From NCBI RefSeq assembly GCF_025717675.1, contig NZ_JAJIRT010000002.1, positions 434,001 to 498,000 on the forward strand: a DNA stretch of 64,000 bases. The letters run 5' to 3'. The notes under the pieces are model-generated. The model did not search any database and was not told where the DNA came from. It worked only from the letters and a program-made list of their open reading frames with translations. Below are positions 44,147 to 52,378 of this stretch, in pieces. The position numbers were made by a program, and so were the translations under genes. Each line of letters starts with the position of its first letter. The first letter of the stretch is position 1. The stretch is from Paucibacter sp. DJ2R-2 (GTDB lineage Bacteria > Pseudomonadota > Gammaproteobacteria > Burkholderiales > Burkholderiaceae_C).

Positions 44147-44173
44147 AAGGGCTTCCTCCGGAAGCCCTTTTTT
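44147..44173 (+). terminator. Rho-independent terminator after the M4 protease
   Basis: AAGGGCTTCC (44147-44156) pairs perfectly with GGAAGCCCTT (44160-44169) around a TCC loop, and the stem runs into six T residues (44168-44173). It lies 51 bp after the protease stop. Confidence 0.92.
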
Positions 44174-44250
44174 CATGGCCCGCCCTGCGCGAGGTGGGAG
44201 CCGGTCAGAATCGGCTTCCCTTCTTCCATGGTCCCAATCCGCCCCGCACC

Positions 44251-44688
44251 ATGAGCATCACGTCCGCCCCAGCACGCCCCAGCCAGGCCGAACTTTCCGA
44301 CTTTCTGGCGGCCGAATTCCCGCAAAGCAAATGCAGCATCGAATCCCTGGCACCGATGCGCGCGACCGTGCGCCACCCGGTCAGCGAAGCCGAGCTGCGC
44401 CCCGGCGGCACGGTCTCGGGGCCGGTGCTGATGACAGTGGCCGATGTGGCGCTCTATGTCGCCATCCTGGGCGAGATCGGCATCGTTCCGCTGACCGTGA
44501 CCACCAGCCTCAACATCAACTTTTTGCGCAAGCCGGCCGGTGACCGCGACATCCTCGCGGTCTGCACTTTGATGAAGCTGGGGCGAACCCTGGCGGTCGG
44601 TGAGGTCAGCTTGTACTCCGAGGGCAGCGAGGACCCGGTGGCCCATGTGGTGGGCACCTATGCCATACCACGTGCAGCGCAGCGCTGA
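44251..44688 (+). CDS. PaaI-type hotdog thioesterase
   Basis: A 145-aa hotdog-fold protein that probably hydrolyses acyl-CoA or aromatic-CoA thioesters. The core helix segment is GGTVSGPVLMTVADVALYVA, followed by the strand TTSLNINFLRKPAG. In PaaI the catalytic residues are an Asn/Asp pair near the helix; here the Asp of TVADVA could serve, but the usual HGG motif reads PGG. The ATG at 44251 avoids an upstream in-frame segment that overlaps the terminator region. No operon partners. Confidence 0.87.
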   Translation: MSITSAPARPSQAELSDFLAAEFPQSKCSIESLAPMRATVRHPVSEAELRPGGTVSGPVLMTVADVALYVAILGEIGIVPLTVTTSLNINFLRKPAGDRDILAVCTLMKLGRTLAVGEVSLYSEGSEDPVAHVVGTYAIPRAAQR

Positions 44689-44737
44689 CTTCCGCCAGCC
44701 CGGCCAGTTGTATTCGCACCCTTGCAAGGATTCACGG

Positions 44738-44764
44738 TCAAGTTGGCGGCCCCTGAGCCGAAGA
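44738..44764 (+). promoter_or_regulatory. candidate sigma-28 (FliA) promoter of the chemoreceptor gene
   Basis: TCAAGTTG (44738-44745), an 11-bp spacer, then GCCGAAGA (44757-44764). Each box matches the sigma-28 consensus (TAAAGTTT, N11, GCCGATAA) at 6 of 8 positions with exactly the right spacing. It lies 112 bp upstream of the chemoreceptor ATG at 44877. Chemoreceptor genes are frequently under FliA control. Confidence 0.6.
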
Positions 44765-44876
44765 CCCGATGGGCGCACCAAGGCGGTTCAATAGGTCCGC
44801 GCCCACCCCAATAGCCATTCGTTTGATGAAGTACGCAGCACCCACTCCCGGGGCGGCGAACCGTGGAGTACAGACG

Positions 44877-46442
44877 ATGCGCAAGAACCTGCCGGTCACG
44901 CAGCGGGAATACGATTTCCCGTCCGACGCAACCCTGATGTCCACCACGGACATCCAGTCCAAGGTCAGCTATGCCAACAGCACCTTCGTCGCCGTCAGCG
45001 GCTTTGAGGAAAAAGACATCCTCGGCCAGCCGCACAACCTGGTGCGTCACCCCGACATGCCCGAGCAAGCTTTTGCCGATATGTGGGCGACCCTGAAGCA
45101 AGGCCAGTCCTGGACCGCGCTGGTGAAGAACCGGCGCAAGAACGGCGATCACTACTGGGTGCGCGCCAATGCCACGCCGGTGGAACGAAAGGGCAAGATC
45201 GTCGGCTATATGTCGGTGCGCACCAAACCCGGCCGGGCCGAAGTCCAGGCCGCCGAAAAGCTCTACCAATCCTTCCGCGAAGGCAGGGCCGGCAGCCAGG
45301 CATTCCACAAGGGCTTGATCATCCGCAGCGGCCTGCTCAACATCGTGTCGCGCAGCCTGCAGACCCTGTCGGTGCGCTGGCGAGTTCGCATTGGCCTGAT
45401 CATGACCCCACTGCTGAGCCTGGCGGCTGCAGCCACGCTTGACCTGGCGCCGGGCTCGCTGCTGACCTTGGCGGCCGTGCTGACCGTCTCCACCGCCCTG
45501 AGCGCCTGGTGGCTGACGGCCCAGGTGACGGCACCGCTTGAGCTGCTGGCCGCCCAGGCGCGCGGTGTCGCCGCCGGAGACACCCAGTCCAATGTGCAAA
45601 TGAACCGGGTCGATGAGATCGGCATGACCATGCGGGCCATCAACCAGCTGGGCCTGATGTTCCGCTGGATCGTGGACGATGTCAGCGAGCAGGTGCTGAC
45701 CGTGCGCAGCGCCAGCGGCGAAATCGCCCAGGGCAATAACGACCTCAGCGCACGCACCGAACAGGCGGCATCCAGCCTGGAGGAAACGGCCGCCTCCATG
45801 GAGCAGATGAGCGCCACGGTACGCAACAATTCAGACACCGCCCAGCAAGCCACCCTGGTCGCCCAGGAAGCCAGCGCGGTCGCCGCACAGGGCGGCGAGG
45901 TGGTGGGCCGGGTCAACCGCACCATGGAAGGCATCACCACCTCCAGCCGCAAGATCAGCGACATCATCAGCGTGATCGACGGCATCGCCTTCCAGACCAA
46001 TATCCTGGCCCTCAATGCAGCGGTCGAGGCAGCGCGCGCCGGCGAGCAGGGTCGCGGCTTTGCCGTGGTGGCCGCCGAGGTGCGCAGCCTAGCCCAACGC
46101 AGCGCCGAGGCTGCCAAGGAAATCAAGACCTTGATCAGCGACAGCGTCGAGAAGGTCGAACATGGCGCCCGCCAGGTCGGCGATGCCGAGCACACCATGG
46201 GCGAGATCGTGCAGCAGGTCAGCCGGGTCAGCCAGCTGATCAACAGCATCAGCGGTGCCAACCGGGAGCAAAGCACCGGCATCAGTCAGGTCAGCGAAGC
46301 CGTTACCCATCTGGACCAGGTCACGCAGCAGAACGCCGCGCTGGTCGAGCAATCGACCGCGGCGACCGAAAGCCTGCGCAACCAGGCCGACCAGCTGGTG
46401 AGGGCCTTGGCGATCTTTCGCGACGACAGCGGGCGCCGCTGA
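44877..46442 (+). CDS. Aer-like methyl-accepting chemotaxis protein with PAS domain
   Basis: A 521-aa chemoreceptor. The ATG at 44877 (GGAG upstream) starts an Aer-type N-terminus. The PAS domain (about residues 20-130) contains [13 protein letters not shown] and [14 protein letters not shown]; the RH-D residues and tryptophan correspond to FAD-contacting positions in E. coli Aer, so redox or oxygen sensing is plausible. Two hydrophobic segments near residues 175-225 form a hairpin in the membrane, so no periplasmic domain is expected. HAMP and signalling domains follow, with the tip [20 protein letters not shown]. No NWETF-like tail is present. No che or flagellar genes are in the window. 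Confidence 0.93.
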   Translation: MRKNLPVTQREYDFPSDATLMSTTDIQSKVSYANSTFVAVSGFEEKDILGQPHNLVRHPDMPEQAFADMWATLKQGQSWTALVKNRRKNGDHYWVRANATPVERKGKIVGYMSVRTKPGRAEVQAAEKLYQSFREGRAGSQAFHKGLIIRSGLLNIVSRSLQTLSVRWRVRIGLIMTPLLSLAAAATLDLAPGSLLTLAAVLTVSTALSAWWLTAQVTAPLELLAAQARGVAAGDTQSNVQMNRVDEIGMTMRAINQLGLMFRWIVDDVSEQVLTVRSASGEIAQGNNDLSARTEQAASSLEETAASMEQMSATVRNNSDTAQQATLVAQEASAVAAQGGEVVGRVNRTMEGITTSSRKISDIISVIDGIAFQTNILALNAAVEAARAGEQGRGFAVVAAEVRSLAQRSAEAAKEIKTLISDSVEKVEHGARQVGDAEHTMGEIVQQVSRVSQLINSISGANREQSTGISQVSEAVTHLDQVTQQNAALVEQSTAATESLRNQADQLVRALAIFRDDSGRR

Positions 46443-46606
46443 GGCGCAGTGCGCAGCCCTCAGCCGAACTCGCGGCGGCGACATCCCGGCCGAGAACTCG
46501 ATGCGCGGCTGACGCACACACGCGCACATCGAAGCCTGCCTTGTCGCGAACAGCGAGGACACTGCGCGCTTTGCTTCAAGCCTTGCTTGAAAAGGAACGC
46601 GCGCCC

Positions 46607-47059
46607 ATGCCTCAACTCGAAACCATCAGCAGCTTTGCCCTCCAGGGCCTGAGCTGCCGCACCAGCAATGCCGCCGAGATGGACCGTCAGAACCCGGAGC
46701 GCGGCCGCATCGCTCCCTTGTGGCAGGCCTTTGCCGCCGCCGGCCTGCACGGCGATGTGCACGGCGCCTACTTCGATTACGCCGACCGCCACCATGGCGA
46801 GTACAGCGTACTGGCCGGAGTCAAGGCAAGTTCAGGCCAGGGCACGGCTGCCACCAGCGCCAGCTCGGTGCAGGTGCCGGGCGGGCTCTACCTGGTGTTC
46901 GAAGCCCAGGGGCCGCTGCCGGAGACCCTGATCCGGGCCTGGGGCGAGGTCTGGGCCTATTTCGAGCAGGCCGAGGCCCCGCAGCGCGCCTATGGCGTGG
47001 ACTTCGAGCGTTACCTCGGGCCCAGCCACGCGCAGATCTGCATCGGCCTGGCGGCCTGA
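46607..47059 (+). CDS. GyrI-like small-molecule-binding domain protein
   Basis: A 150-aa stand-alone effector-binding domain of the GyrI/AraC C-terminal type, with the order FALQGLSCRTSNA, IAPLWQAFAAAGL, YFDYADRHHGEYSVLAGV, GGLYLVFEAQGPLPETLIRAWGEVW and YGVDFERYLGP. The ATG at 46607 is preceded by AAAGGA. These domains bind small hydrophobic ligands or inhibit gyrase; the ligand here is unknown. It is convergent with the acyl-CoA reductase, 19 bp apart. Confidence 0.85.
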   Translation: MPQLETISSFALQGLSCRTSNAAEMDRQNPERGRIAPLWQAFAAAGLHGDVHGAYFDYADRHHGEYSVLAGVKASSGQGTAATSASSVQVPGGLYLVFEAQGPLPETLIRAWGEVWAYFEQAEAPQRAYGVDFERYLGPSHAQICIGLAA

Positions 47060-47078
47060 GCCGGAGCGGCGTGGCCGC

Positions 47079-49082
47079 TCAGAAGTGAATGCCCTTCATC
47101 ATCTGCTGCAGGGCGATCGCCTCGGCCGAGAGCTGCGGCTTGGAGCCGGGCTTGGCGCCCTTGGCCGCGTCGCTGTCAGGGAACATGCGGAAGCTGGTGT
47201 TCATGACGATCTGCGCGACACGCGGCACCAGTGCATGCATCAGCTCGCCGGTGATGCCCAGACGGGTGGCAATGCGCACCGGCTTGGCAATGCAGGCCTG
47301 CGCCACCATATCGGCCGCTTCCTCGGGCGCCAGGGTGGGCACGTTCTTGTAGATCTGCGTCGGCGCGATCATGGGTGTGCGCACCAGCGGCATATTGATG
47401 GTGGTGAAGGTCACGCCCAGGTCCGCATATTCGCTGGAGGCGCAGCGCGTCCAGGCATCGAGCGCGGCCTTGCTGGCCACATAGGCCGAGAAGCGCGGTG
47501 CATTGGTCAGCACGCCGATGCTGGAGATATTGACCACATGGCCCTTCTTCTTGGCCACCATGCCAGGCAAAAGACCCATGGTCACGCGCAGGCAGCCGAA
47601 GTAGTTCAGCTGCATGGTGCGCTCGAAGTCATGGAAACGGTCGTAGCTGCTCTCGATGGCGCGGCGGATCGAGCGGCCGGCGTTGTTGATCAGGAAATCG
47701 ACACCGCCAAACTGCTCGCTGATGGCGGCAATCATGGCCGCGCAGCTCTCCTCGTTGGCGATGTCGGCCGAGAAGGCGTGCACCTGGGCTTGCGCGCCAG
47801 CGGACTCACGGATCTCCTTCACCGCCTCGGCCAGCTTGATCTCGTCGCGGGCGCAGATCAGGGTGATGGCGCCGGCTTCGGCAAACTTCTTGGCCGCCGC
47901 CAAGCCGATGCCCGAGGAGCCACCCGTCACCAGCACCACCTTGCCGGCCGTGGCGCCGCGCAGGCTGCGGTCAATCGACAGATCGGGATCGAGGTGGCGC
48001 TCCCAATAGTCCCAGAGCCGCCAGGCGTAGTCATGCAGATTGGGGCAAGCAATGCCCGAGCCCTTGAGCGCGGCCTCGGTCTCGCGGCAGTCGAAACGAG
48101 TCGGGTAGTTGATGAAGGTGAACATATCGTCGGGCAGGCCGAGATCCTTCATCACCGCATTGCGAATGCGCCGCACCGGCGCCAGGGCCATCAAGCCCTT
48201 CTTGACGCTCTTGGGAATGAAGCCGAGCAGGGCCGCATTGATGAACAGATTCATCTTGGGCGCATGCGCGGCCTTGGAGAAGATGTCCAGCACATCGCCG
48301 ACGCGGTAACCCACCGGGTCCACCAAGTGGAAGCAGGCGCCGCTCTTGCGTTCGCGGTGGGCGATGTGGTCGAGCGCGTTGACGACGAAATCGACGGGCA
48401 CGATGTTGACGCGCCCGCCTTCCAGGCCGATCGAGGGCATCCAGGGCGGCAGGATCTGGCGCAGGCGTTGAATGGGCTTGAAGAAGTAGTACGGCCCGTC
48501 GACCTTGTCCATCTCGCCGGTGCTGGAGTCGCCCACCACCATGGCCGGGCGGTAGACCGTCCAAGGCCGCTTGCACTCCTTGCGCACGATCTTCTCGCTC
48601 TCGTGCTTGGTCATGAAGTAGGGGTGATCGAGGCCTTCGGCCTCGTCGAACATGTCCTCGCGGAACACGCCCTCGTAGAGGCCGGCCGCGGCGATGGACG
48701 AGACATGGTGAACATGGCCGGCCTCGATGGCCTGGGCAAACTCGACCAGGCTGCGCGTGCCGTCGACATTCACCGCGACTTGCGAGGCCTCGTCGGCCTT
48801 GAGGTCGTAGACCGCGGCCAGATGGAAGACATGATCGATCTGACCCTTGAGTCGCTTGATGTCATCGATCGCCACACCGAGCTTCTTGCCCGTTAGGTCA
48901 CCAAAAACGGGCAGCGCCCGGGGGCTGTTCTTGGCCAGGCCCCAGAAGGCCAGCAGCTCGGGCAATTTGTCCCGGCTCTCCTCGCGCAGCAGGAAGTGAA
49001 CCGTGCTACCGCGGCGGGCCAGCAACTTCTTGACCAAGCGCTTGCCAATGAAGCCCGTGGCCCCGGTGACGAAATACTGCAT
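47079..49082 (-). CDS. two-domain fatty acyl-CoA reductase (SDR fusion)
   Basis: A 667-aa protein that fuses two short-chain dehydrogenase domains. The N-terminal extended-SDR domain has FVTGATGFIGKRLVKKLL and a YFMTK catalytic pair; the C-terminal classical SDR domain has VVLVTGGSSGIGLAAAKKF, NNAGRS and YVASK. This architecture and length match the bacterial fatty acyl-CoA reductases that make fatty alcohols for wax esters (Marinobacter type, about 660 aa). The ATG at 49082 has AGGAG 8 bases upstream, better spaced than the ATG at 49088. It is divergent from the phasin, which suggests a shared storage-lipid context. No wax ester synthase is seen. Confidence 0.88.
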   Translation of the reverse strand: MQYFVTGATGFIGKRLVKKLLARRGSTVHFLLREESRDKLPELLAFWGLAKNSPRALPVFGDLTGKKLGVAIDDIKRLKGQIDHVFHLAAVYDLKADEASQVAVNVDGTRSLVEFAQAIEAGHVHHVSSIAAAGLYEGVFREDMFDEAEGLDHPYFMTKHESEKIVRKECKRPWTVYRPAMVVGDSSTGEMDKVDGPYYFFKPIQRLRQILPPWMPSIGLEGGRVNIVPVDFVVNALDHIAHRERKSGACFHLVDPVGYRVGDVLDIFSKAAHAPKMNLFINAALLGFIPKSVKKGLMALAPVRRIRNAVMKDLGLPDDMFTFINYPTRFDCRETEAALKGSGIACPNLHDYAWRLWDYWERHLDPDLSIDRSLRGATAGKVVLVTGGSSGIGLAAAKKFAEAGAITLICARDEIKLAEAVKEIRESAGAQAQVHAFSADIANEESCAAMIAAISEQFGGVDFLINNAGRSIRRAIESSYDRFHDFERTMQLNYFGCLRVTMGLLPGMVAKKKGHVVNISSIGVLTNAPRFSAYVASKAALDAWTRCASSEYADLGVTFTTINMPLVRTPMIAPTQIYKNVPTLAPEEAADMVAQACIAKPVRIATRLGITGELMHALVPRVAQIVMNTSFRMFPDSDAAKGAKPGSKPQLSAEAIALQQMMKGIHF

Positions 49083-49309
49083 GTGCATGTCTCCTGCTGA
49101 TGGAATCGCAAAACTCTTGTAAGCGGATTCTTGACCAAGTGAAAGCCGCCGCCGCTGCGCGCTTTCCCGCACAAGCGCTGATCCAGCTCTTAGGTAGAGC
49201 GTACTGCCTAGCTTTCCCCGGTGCCAAATGCCAGCGGCGCGATCTATAGTGAAGTTGTCGCTGGCAAAGGCTGGCGAAAATCCAACCAACGCCCCCAAGG
49301 ACTGACAAC

Positions 49310-50110
49310 ATGGTCAAGAAGCTTCAGAAAATGGCAGCCAAGAAGAACTCCGCTTCCAATGGAGCCTTTGGCGGCGCCCTGCCCGCCGGCCTGCTGGACA
49401 GCCAGCTGGCACAGAGCGTGCGCGACTCCGCACAACAAATCTGGGCCGCCGGCCTGGGCGCTTTCTCCAAGGCTCAGGGCGAAGGCGGCAAGGTGTTTGA
49501 AGCCCTGGTCAAGGAGGGTCTGAACTTGCAGAAGAAGACACAATCCGCCGCCGAAGAAAAGCTCGGTGCCATGGCCAGCAAGGTCAGCGGCATGGCCGGC
49601 GACGTCGGCAGCAAAGCCGGCCAGCACTGGGACAAGCTGGAATCCATCTTCGAAGAACGTGTCGCCCGTGCGCTCAAGCGCCTGGGTGTGCCGGCTGCCA
49701 AGGACATCGACGAGCTGATCGAGCGCATCGACGCCCTCAGCGACGCCCTGGGCCTGAAGGTTCCGGCCAAGAAGGCTGACAAATCCGCCAAGGCCGCACC
49801 CAAGGCCAAAGCAGCTGCCAAGCCGGCCGCCAAGCCTGTGGCCACCAAAGCCCCGACGAAGGTCGCAGCAAAGGCCCCGGTGAAGGCTGCCGCCAAGAAG
49901 GCGGCCGTCAAGGCTCCGGCTCAGCCCTTTGCCAAGGCAGCACCGAAGGCAGCCGCCAAGCCGGCAGCCAAGGCCGCGGCCAAGCCCGCCGCCGCTGCAC
50001 CCAAGGCTGCCGCAGCGAAGACCCGCGCCAAGAAGGCCGCCGCTCCGGTGAGCGCAGCAGCGCCCGCCGCCCCGGCCGCTGGCAGCGCCGAGACCGGTAC
50101 TCAAGCCTGA
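49310..50110 (+). CDS. phasin family protein with histone-like tail
   Basis: A 266-aa polyhydroxyalkanoate granule-associated protein. The N-terminal phasin domain (about residues 20-150) has LLDSQLAQSVRDSAQQIWAA and FEALVKEGLNLQKKTQ. The C-terminal 110 residues consist of Ala/Lys/Pro repeats (AAKPAAK type) like those of PhaF, which binds DNA and distributes granules at cell division. A -10-like TATAGT lies at 49245-49250, 60 bp upstream. The gene is followed by a patatin gene 32 bp downstream, probably cotranscribed, and is divergent from the acyl-CoA reductase. Confidence 0.9.
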   Translation: MVKKLQKMAAKKNSASNGAFGGALPAGLLDSQLAQSVRDSAQQIWAAGLGAFSKAQGEGGKVFEALVKEGLNLQKKTQSAAEEKLGAMASKVSGMAGDVGSKAGQHWDKLESIFEERVARALKRLGVPAAKDIDELIERIDALSDALGLKVPAKKADKSAKAAPKAKAAAKPAAKPVATKAPTKVAAKAPVKAAAKKAAVKAPAQPFAKAAPKAAAKPAAKAAAKPAAAAPKAAAAKTRAKKAAAPVSAAAPAAPAAGSAETGTQA

Positions 50111-50142
50111 TCTTCAACCCGCTTCGCTGACCCCAGCCCCGC

Positions 50143-51390
50143 ATGCCCAATCGCCGCCCGACCTCGCCCGCCCAGGCTGCCAAGCAGACGCGCCGCTCCG
50201 GCCGTCCCCGCATCGGCCTCGCTCTGGCAGGCGGCGGGCCCTTGGGCGCGATCTATGAAATCGGCGCGCTTTGCGCGTTGGAAGAGTCGATCGAGGGCCT
50301 GGACTTCTGCGACTGCGACTCCTACATCGGCATCAGTGCAGGCGGCTTCATTGCCGCCGGCCTCGCCAATGGCATGAGTCCGCGCATGCTCAGCGCGGCC
50401 TTCATCGAAAACAGCGTCACCGCGCCCGACAGTTTCGACCCCGCCGAGCTTATGCACCCGGCCTGGGGCGAGTTCGGCGAACGCCTGCGTCTGCTGCCCG
50501 GTCTGCTGAAATCAGCCGTTTGGGACCACTGGATGGAAGGCCGCTCCTTGCTCGGCGCCTTCGAACGCCTGGGCCGCGCCCTGCCGACCGGCCTGCTTTC
50601 GGGCGACGCGCTCGAAGCCCAGGTGCGCCGCCAGTTCGCCCTGCCCGGGCGCAGCAATGATTTCCGCGAACTCGGCAAACGCCTGGTGCTGGTGGCCACC
50701 GACCTGGACAGCGGCGAGGCCGTGCCCTTCGGCCTGCCAGGCTGGGACGATGTGCCGATCTCGCGCGCCGTGCAGGCCAGCGCAGCCCTGCCGGGCTTGT
50801 TCCCCCCGGTCAAGATTGCCGGCCGTCACTATGTGGACGGCGCCCTCAAGAAGACCCTGCATGCCTCCTTGCTGCTGCAAGAAGGCGTGGACCTGCTGAT
50901 CTGCCTGAACCCACTCGTGCCTTACGAGTCTGACCGCGATGGCGTGCCGCCATCCAGCGCCGAGGCTGGCGGGCAGATTCCGCATCTGGTCGACGGTGGC
51001 CTGCCCCTGGTGATGAGCCAGACCTTCCGCTCCCTGATCCACTCCCGGCTGGAGCTGGGCATGAAGCGCTACGAGCACACCCATCCGGCCACCGACATCC
51101 TCTTGTTCGAACCCGACCACCGCGATGCCGAGATGTTCCTGGCGAACACCTTCAGCTACTCGCAGCGCCGCCATCTGGCCGAACATGCCTTCCAGACCAC
51201 GCGTGCGCGCCTGCGCCGCCGTGCGCCCAAGCTGCAGGTGGCCTTGCAGCGCCATGGTCTCAGCCTCAAGCTGGACGTGTTGCAGGAACCGGGCCGGCGC
51301 CTGTTGAGCGAACCCGCCGCCACCCGCACCGAAACCGCCTTGCGCCGGCTGCGCGCCGCCCTGAGCCTGCTGGAAGCCCGGCACGCCTGA
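50143..51390 (+). CDS. patatin-like phospholipase
   Basis: A 415-aa lipid acyl hydrolase with the patatin catalytic dyad. The oxyanion loop is LALAGGGPLGAIYEIGAL, the nucleophile lies in YIGISAGGF (GxSxG) near residue 66, and the aspartate is in YVDGALKKT (DGA in place of the common DGG). The basic N-terminus lacks a clear signal peptide, so it probably acts in the cytosol. Being directly behind the phasin suggests action at storage granule lipids or PHA, for example as a granule-associated lipase. The substrate is unproven. Confidence 0.9.
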   Translation: MPNRRPTSPAQAAKQTRRSGRPRIGLALAGGGPLGAIYEIGALCALEESIEGLDFCDCDSYIGISAGGFIAAGLANGMSPRMLSAAFIENSVTAPDSFDPAELMHPAWGEFGERLRLLPGLLKSAVWDHWMEGRSLLGAFERLGRALPTGLLSGDALEAQVRRQFALPGRSNDFRELGKRLVLVATDLDSGEAVPFGLPGWDDVPISRAVQASAALPGLFPPVKIAGRHYVDGALKKTLHASLLLQEGVDLLICLNPLVPYESDRDGVPPSSAEAGGQIPHLVDGGLPLVMSQTFRSLIHSRLELGMKRYEHTHPATDILLFEPDHRDAEMFLANTFSYSQRRHLAEHAFQTTRARLRRRAPKLQVALQRHGLSLKLDVLQEPGRRLLSEPAATRTETALRRLRAALSLLEARHA

Positions 51391-51523
51391 GCATTTGGCG
51401 TGACCGGTTTCACGCCCGGGCCGCGCAGCCCCTGCATGCAGGGGTATTCCCGCAGGTGCCACTCCGCAAGAATGACTTCCAAGGCCTCCGCACCGGCGGC
51501 CCAGCACCCAGGAAGTCTCCCTC

Positions 51524-52138
51524 ATGCACAAGAAGCTCATCTCCGCCCTGCTGCTCGCCACGCCCCTGTTGAGCCTGGCCGACGGCGGCAATCTGGTGCT
51601 CAACGGCAGCTTCGAATCGGTGCTGATCAACTCCAGCAATCGCTGGGAGATCTTCAGCAACATCAGCGGCTGGACTGGCGGAAGCGCCGGCATCGAGGTG
51701 CGCAACAACGTGGTCGGCCTGGCCCGTGATGGCGTCAATTTCGTGGAGCTGGACACCACGGCCAACAGCAGCATGTTCCAGACTGTCGCCACCCAGGCGA
51801 ATCAGCGCTACACCCTGAGCTTTTTCTATGCCGACCGGGTGAGCAATGGCCAGGCCAGCAACGGCCTGGACTGGAGCCTGGACGGCACCCAATGGACCAC
51901 GGTCAGCGGCGGCAATGGCGGCAGCAGCCACGATTGGAAGCAGGTGCAGTTTGACTTCACCGCCAGCGGCGCCACCACCCTCTACTTCCGTGCCAGCGGC
52001 CTCAGCGATCAGCTGGGCAGCTCGCTCGACCAAGTCAGCATCACCAGCGCTGTGCCAGAGCCGCAAAGCTACGCACTGATGCTGGGCGGCCTCGCCGCCA
52101 TCGGATTCATGGCCCGCCGTCGCCAGCGGCAGGCCTGA
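51524..52138 (+). CDS. PEP-CTERM sorting domain protein
   Basis: A 204-aa exported protein with a short signal peptide (ISALLLATPLLSLADGG), a DUF642/carbohydrate-binding-like beta sandwich starting NLVLNGSFESV and containing YTLSFFYADRVSNG, and a C-terminal VPEPQSYALMLGGLAAIGF followed by MARRRQR. Such proteins are thought to be sorted by exosortase to the cell surface or matrix. It is monocistronic, followed by a terminator 160 bp further on. Confidence 0.88.
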   Translation: MHKKLISALLLATPLLSLADGGNLVLNGSFESVLINSSNRWEIFSNISGWTGGSAGIEVRNNVVGLARDGVNFVELDTTANSSMFQTVATQANQRYTLSFFYADRVSNGQASNGLDWSLDGTQWTTVSGGNGGSSHDWKQVQFDFTASGATTLYFRASGLSDQLGSSLDQVSITSAVPEPQSYALMLGGLAAIGFMARRRQRQA

Positions 52139-52298
52139 GTGGCAGCCACGCCTCGCGCGTGGTCATGCAAAGAGAGAGAGAGCGAAAGTAGAAGAACCAG
52201 GACGACGTTGGAACAGGGCGGGCGGCGAGGTCCACAAATCGCCGTCGCAGCCCAGCGAATGGACAAGAACGCAAGCGAAGACAGAAGACGCACTGTTC

Positions 52299-52332
52299 AG
52301 GGCGCCCCGGCCACGGGGCGCCCTCTTTTTTT
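52299..52332 (+). terminator. strong Rho-independent terminator
   Basis: AGGGCGCCCCG (52299-52309) pairs perfectly with CGGGGCGCCCT (52314-52324) around GCCA, then C and seven T residues. It lies 160 bp after the PEP-CTERM stop, between convergent genes. The distance leaves room for an untranslated 3' region or a small RNA. Confidence 0.92.
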
Positions 52333-52378
52333 GCGGCTTCGATCGAAGCCCAGCGGACCCAGCGAAGGCTGAGGTCGA

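Noticed and set aside
46575-46591. A TTCAAG-N5-CTTGAA inverted repeat before the GyrI-like gene
   Set aside because: The stem is only 6 bp and lies directly against the ribosome-binding site; it may be chance.
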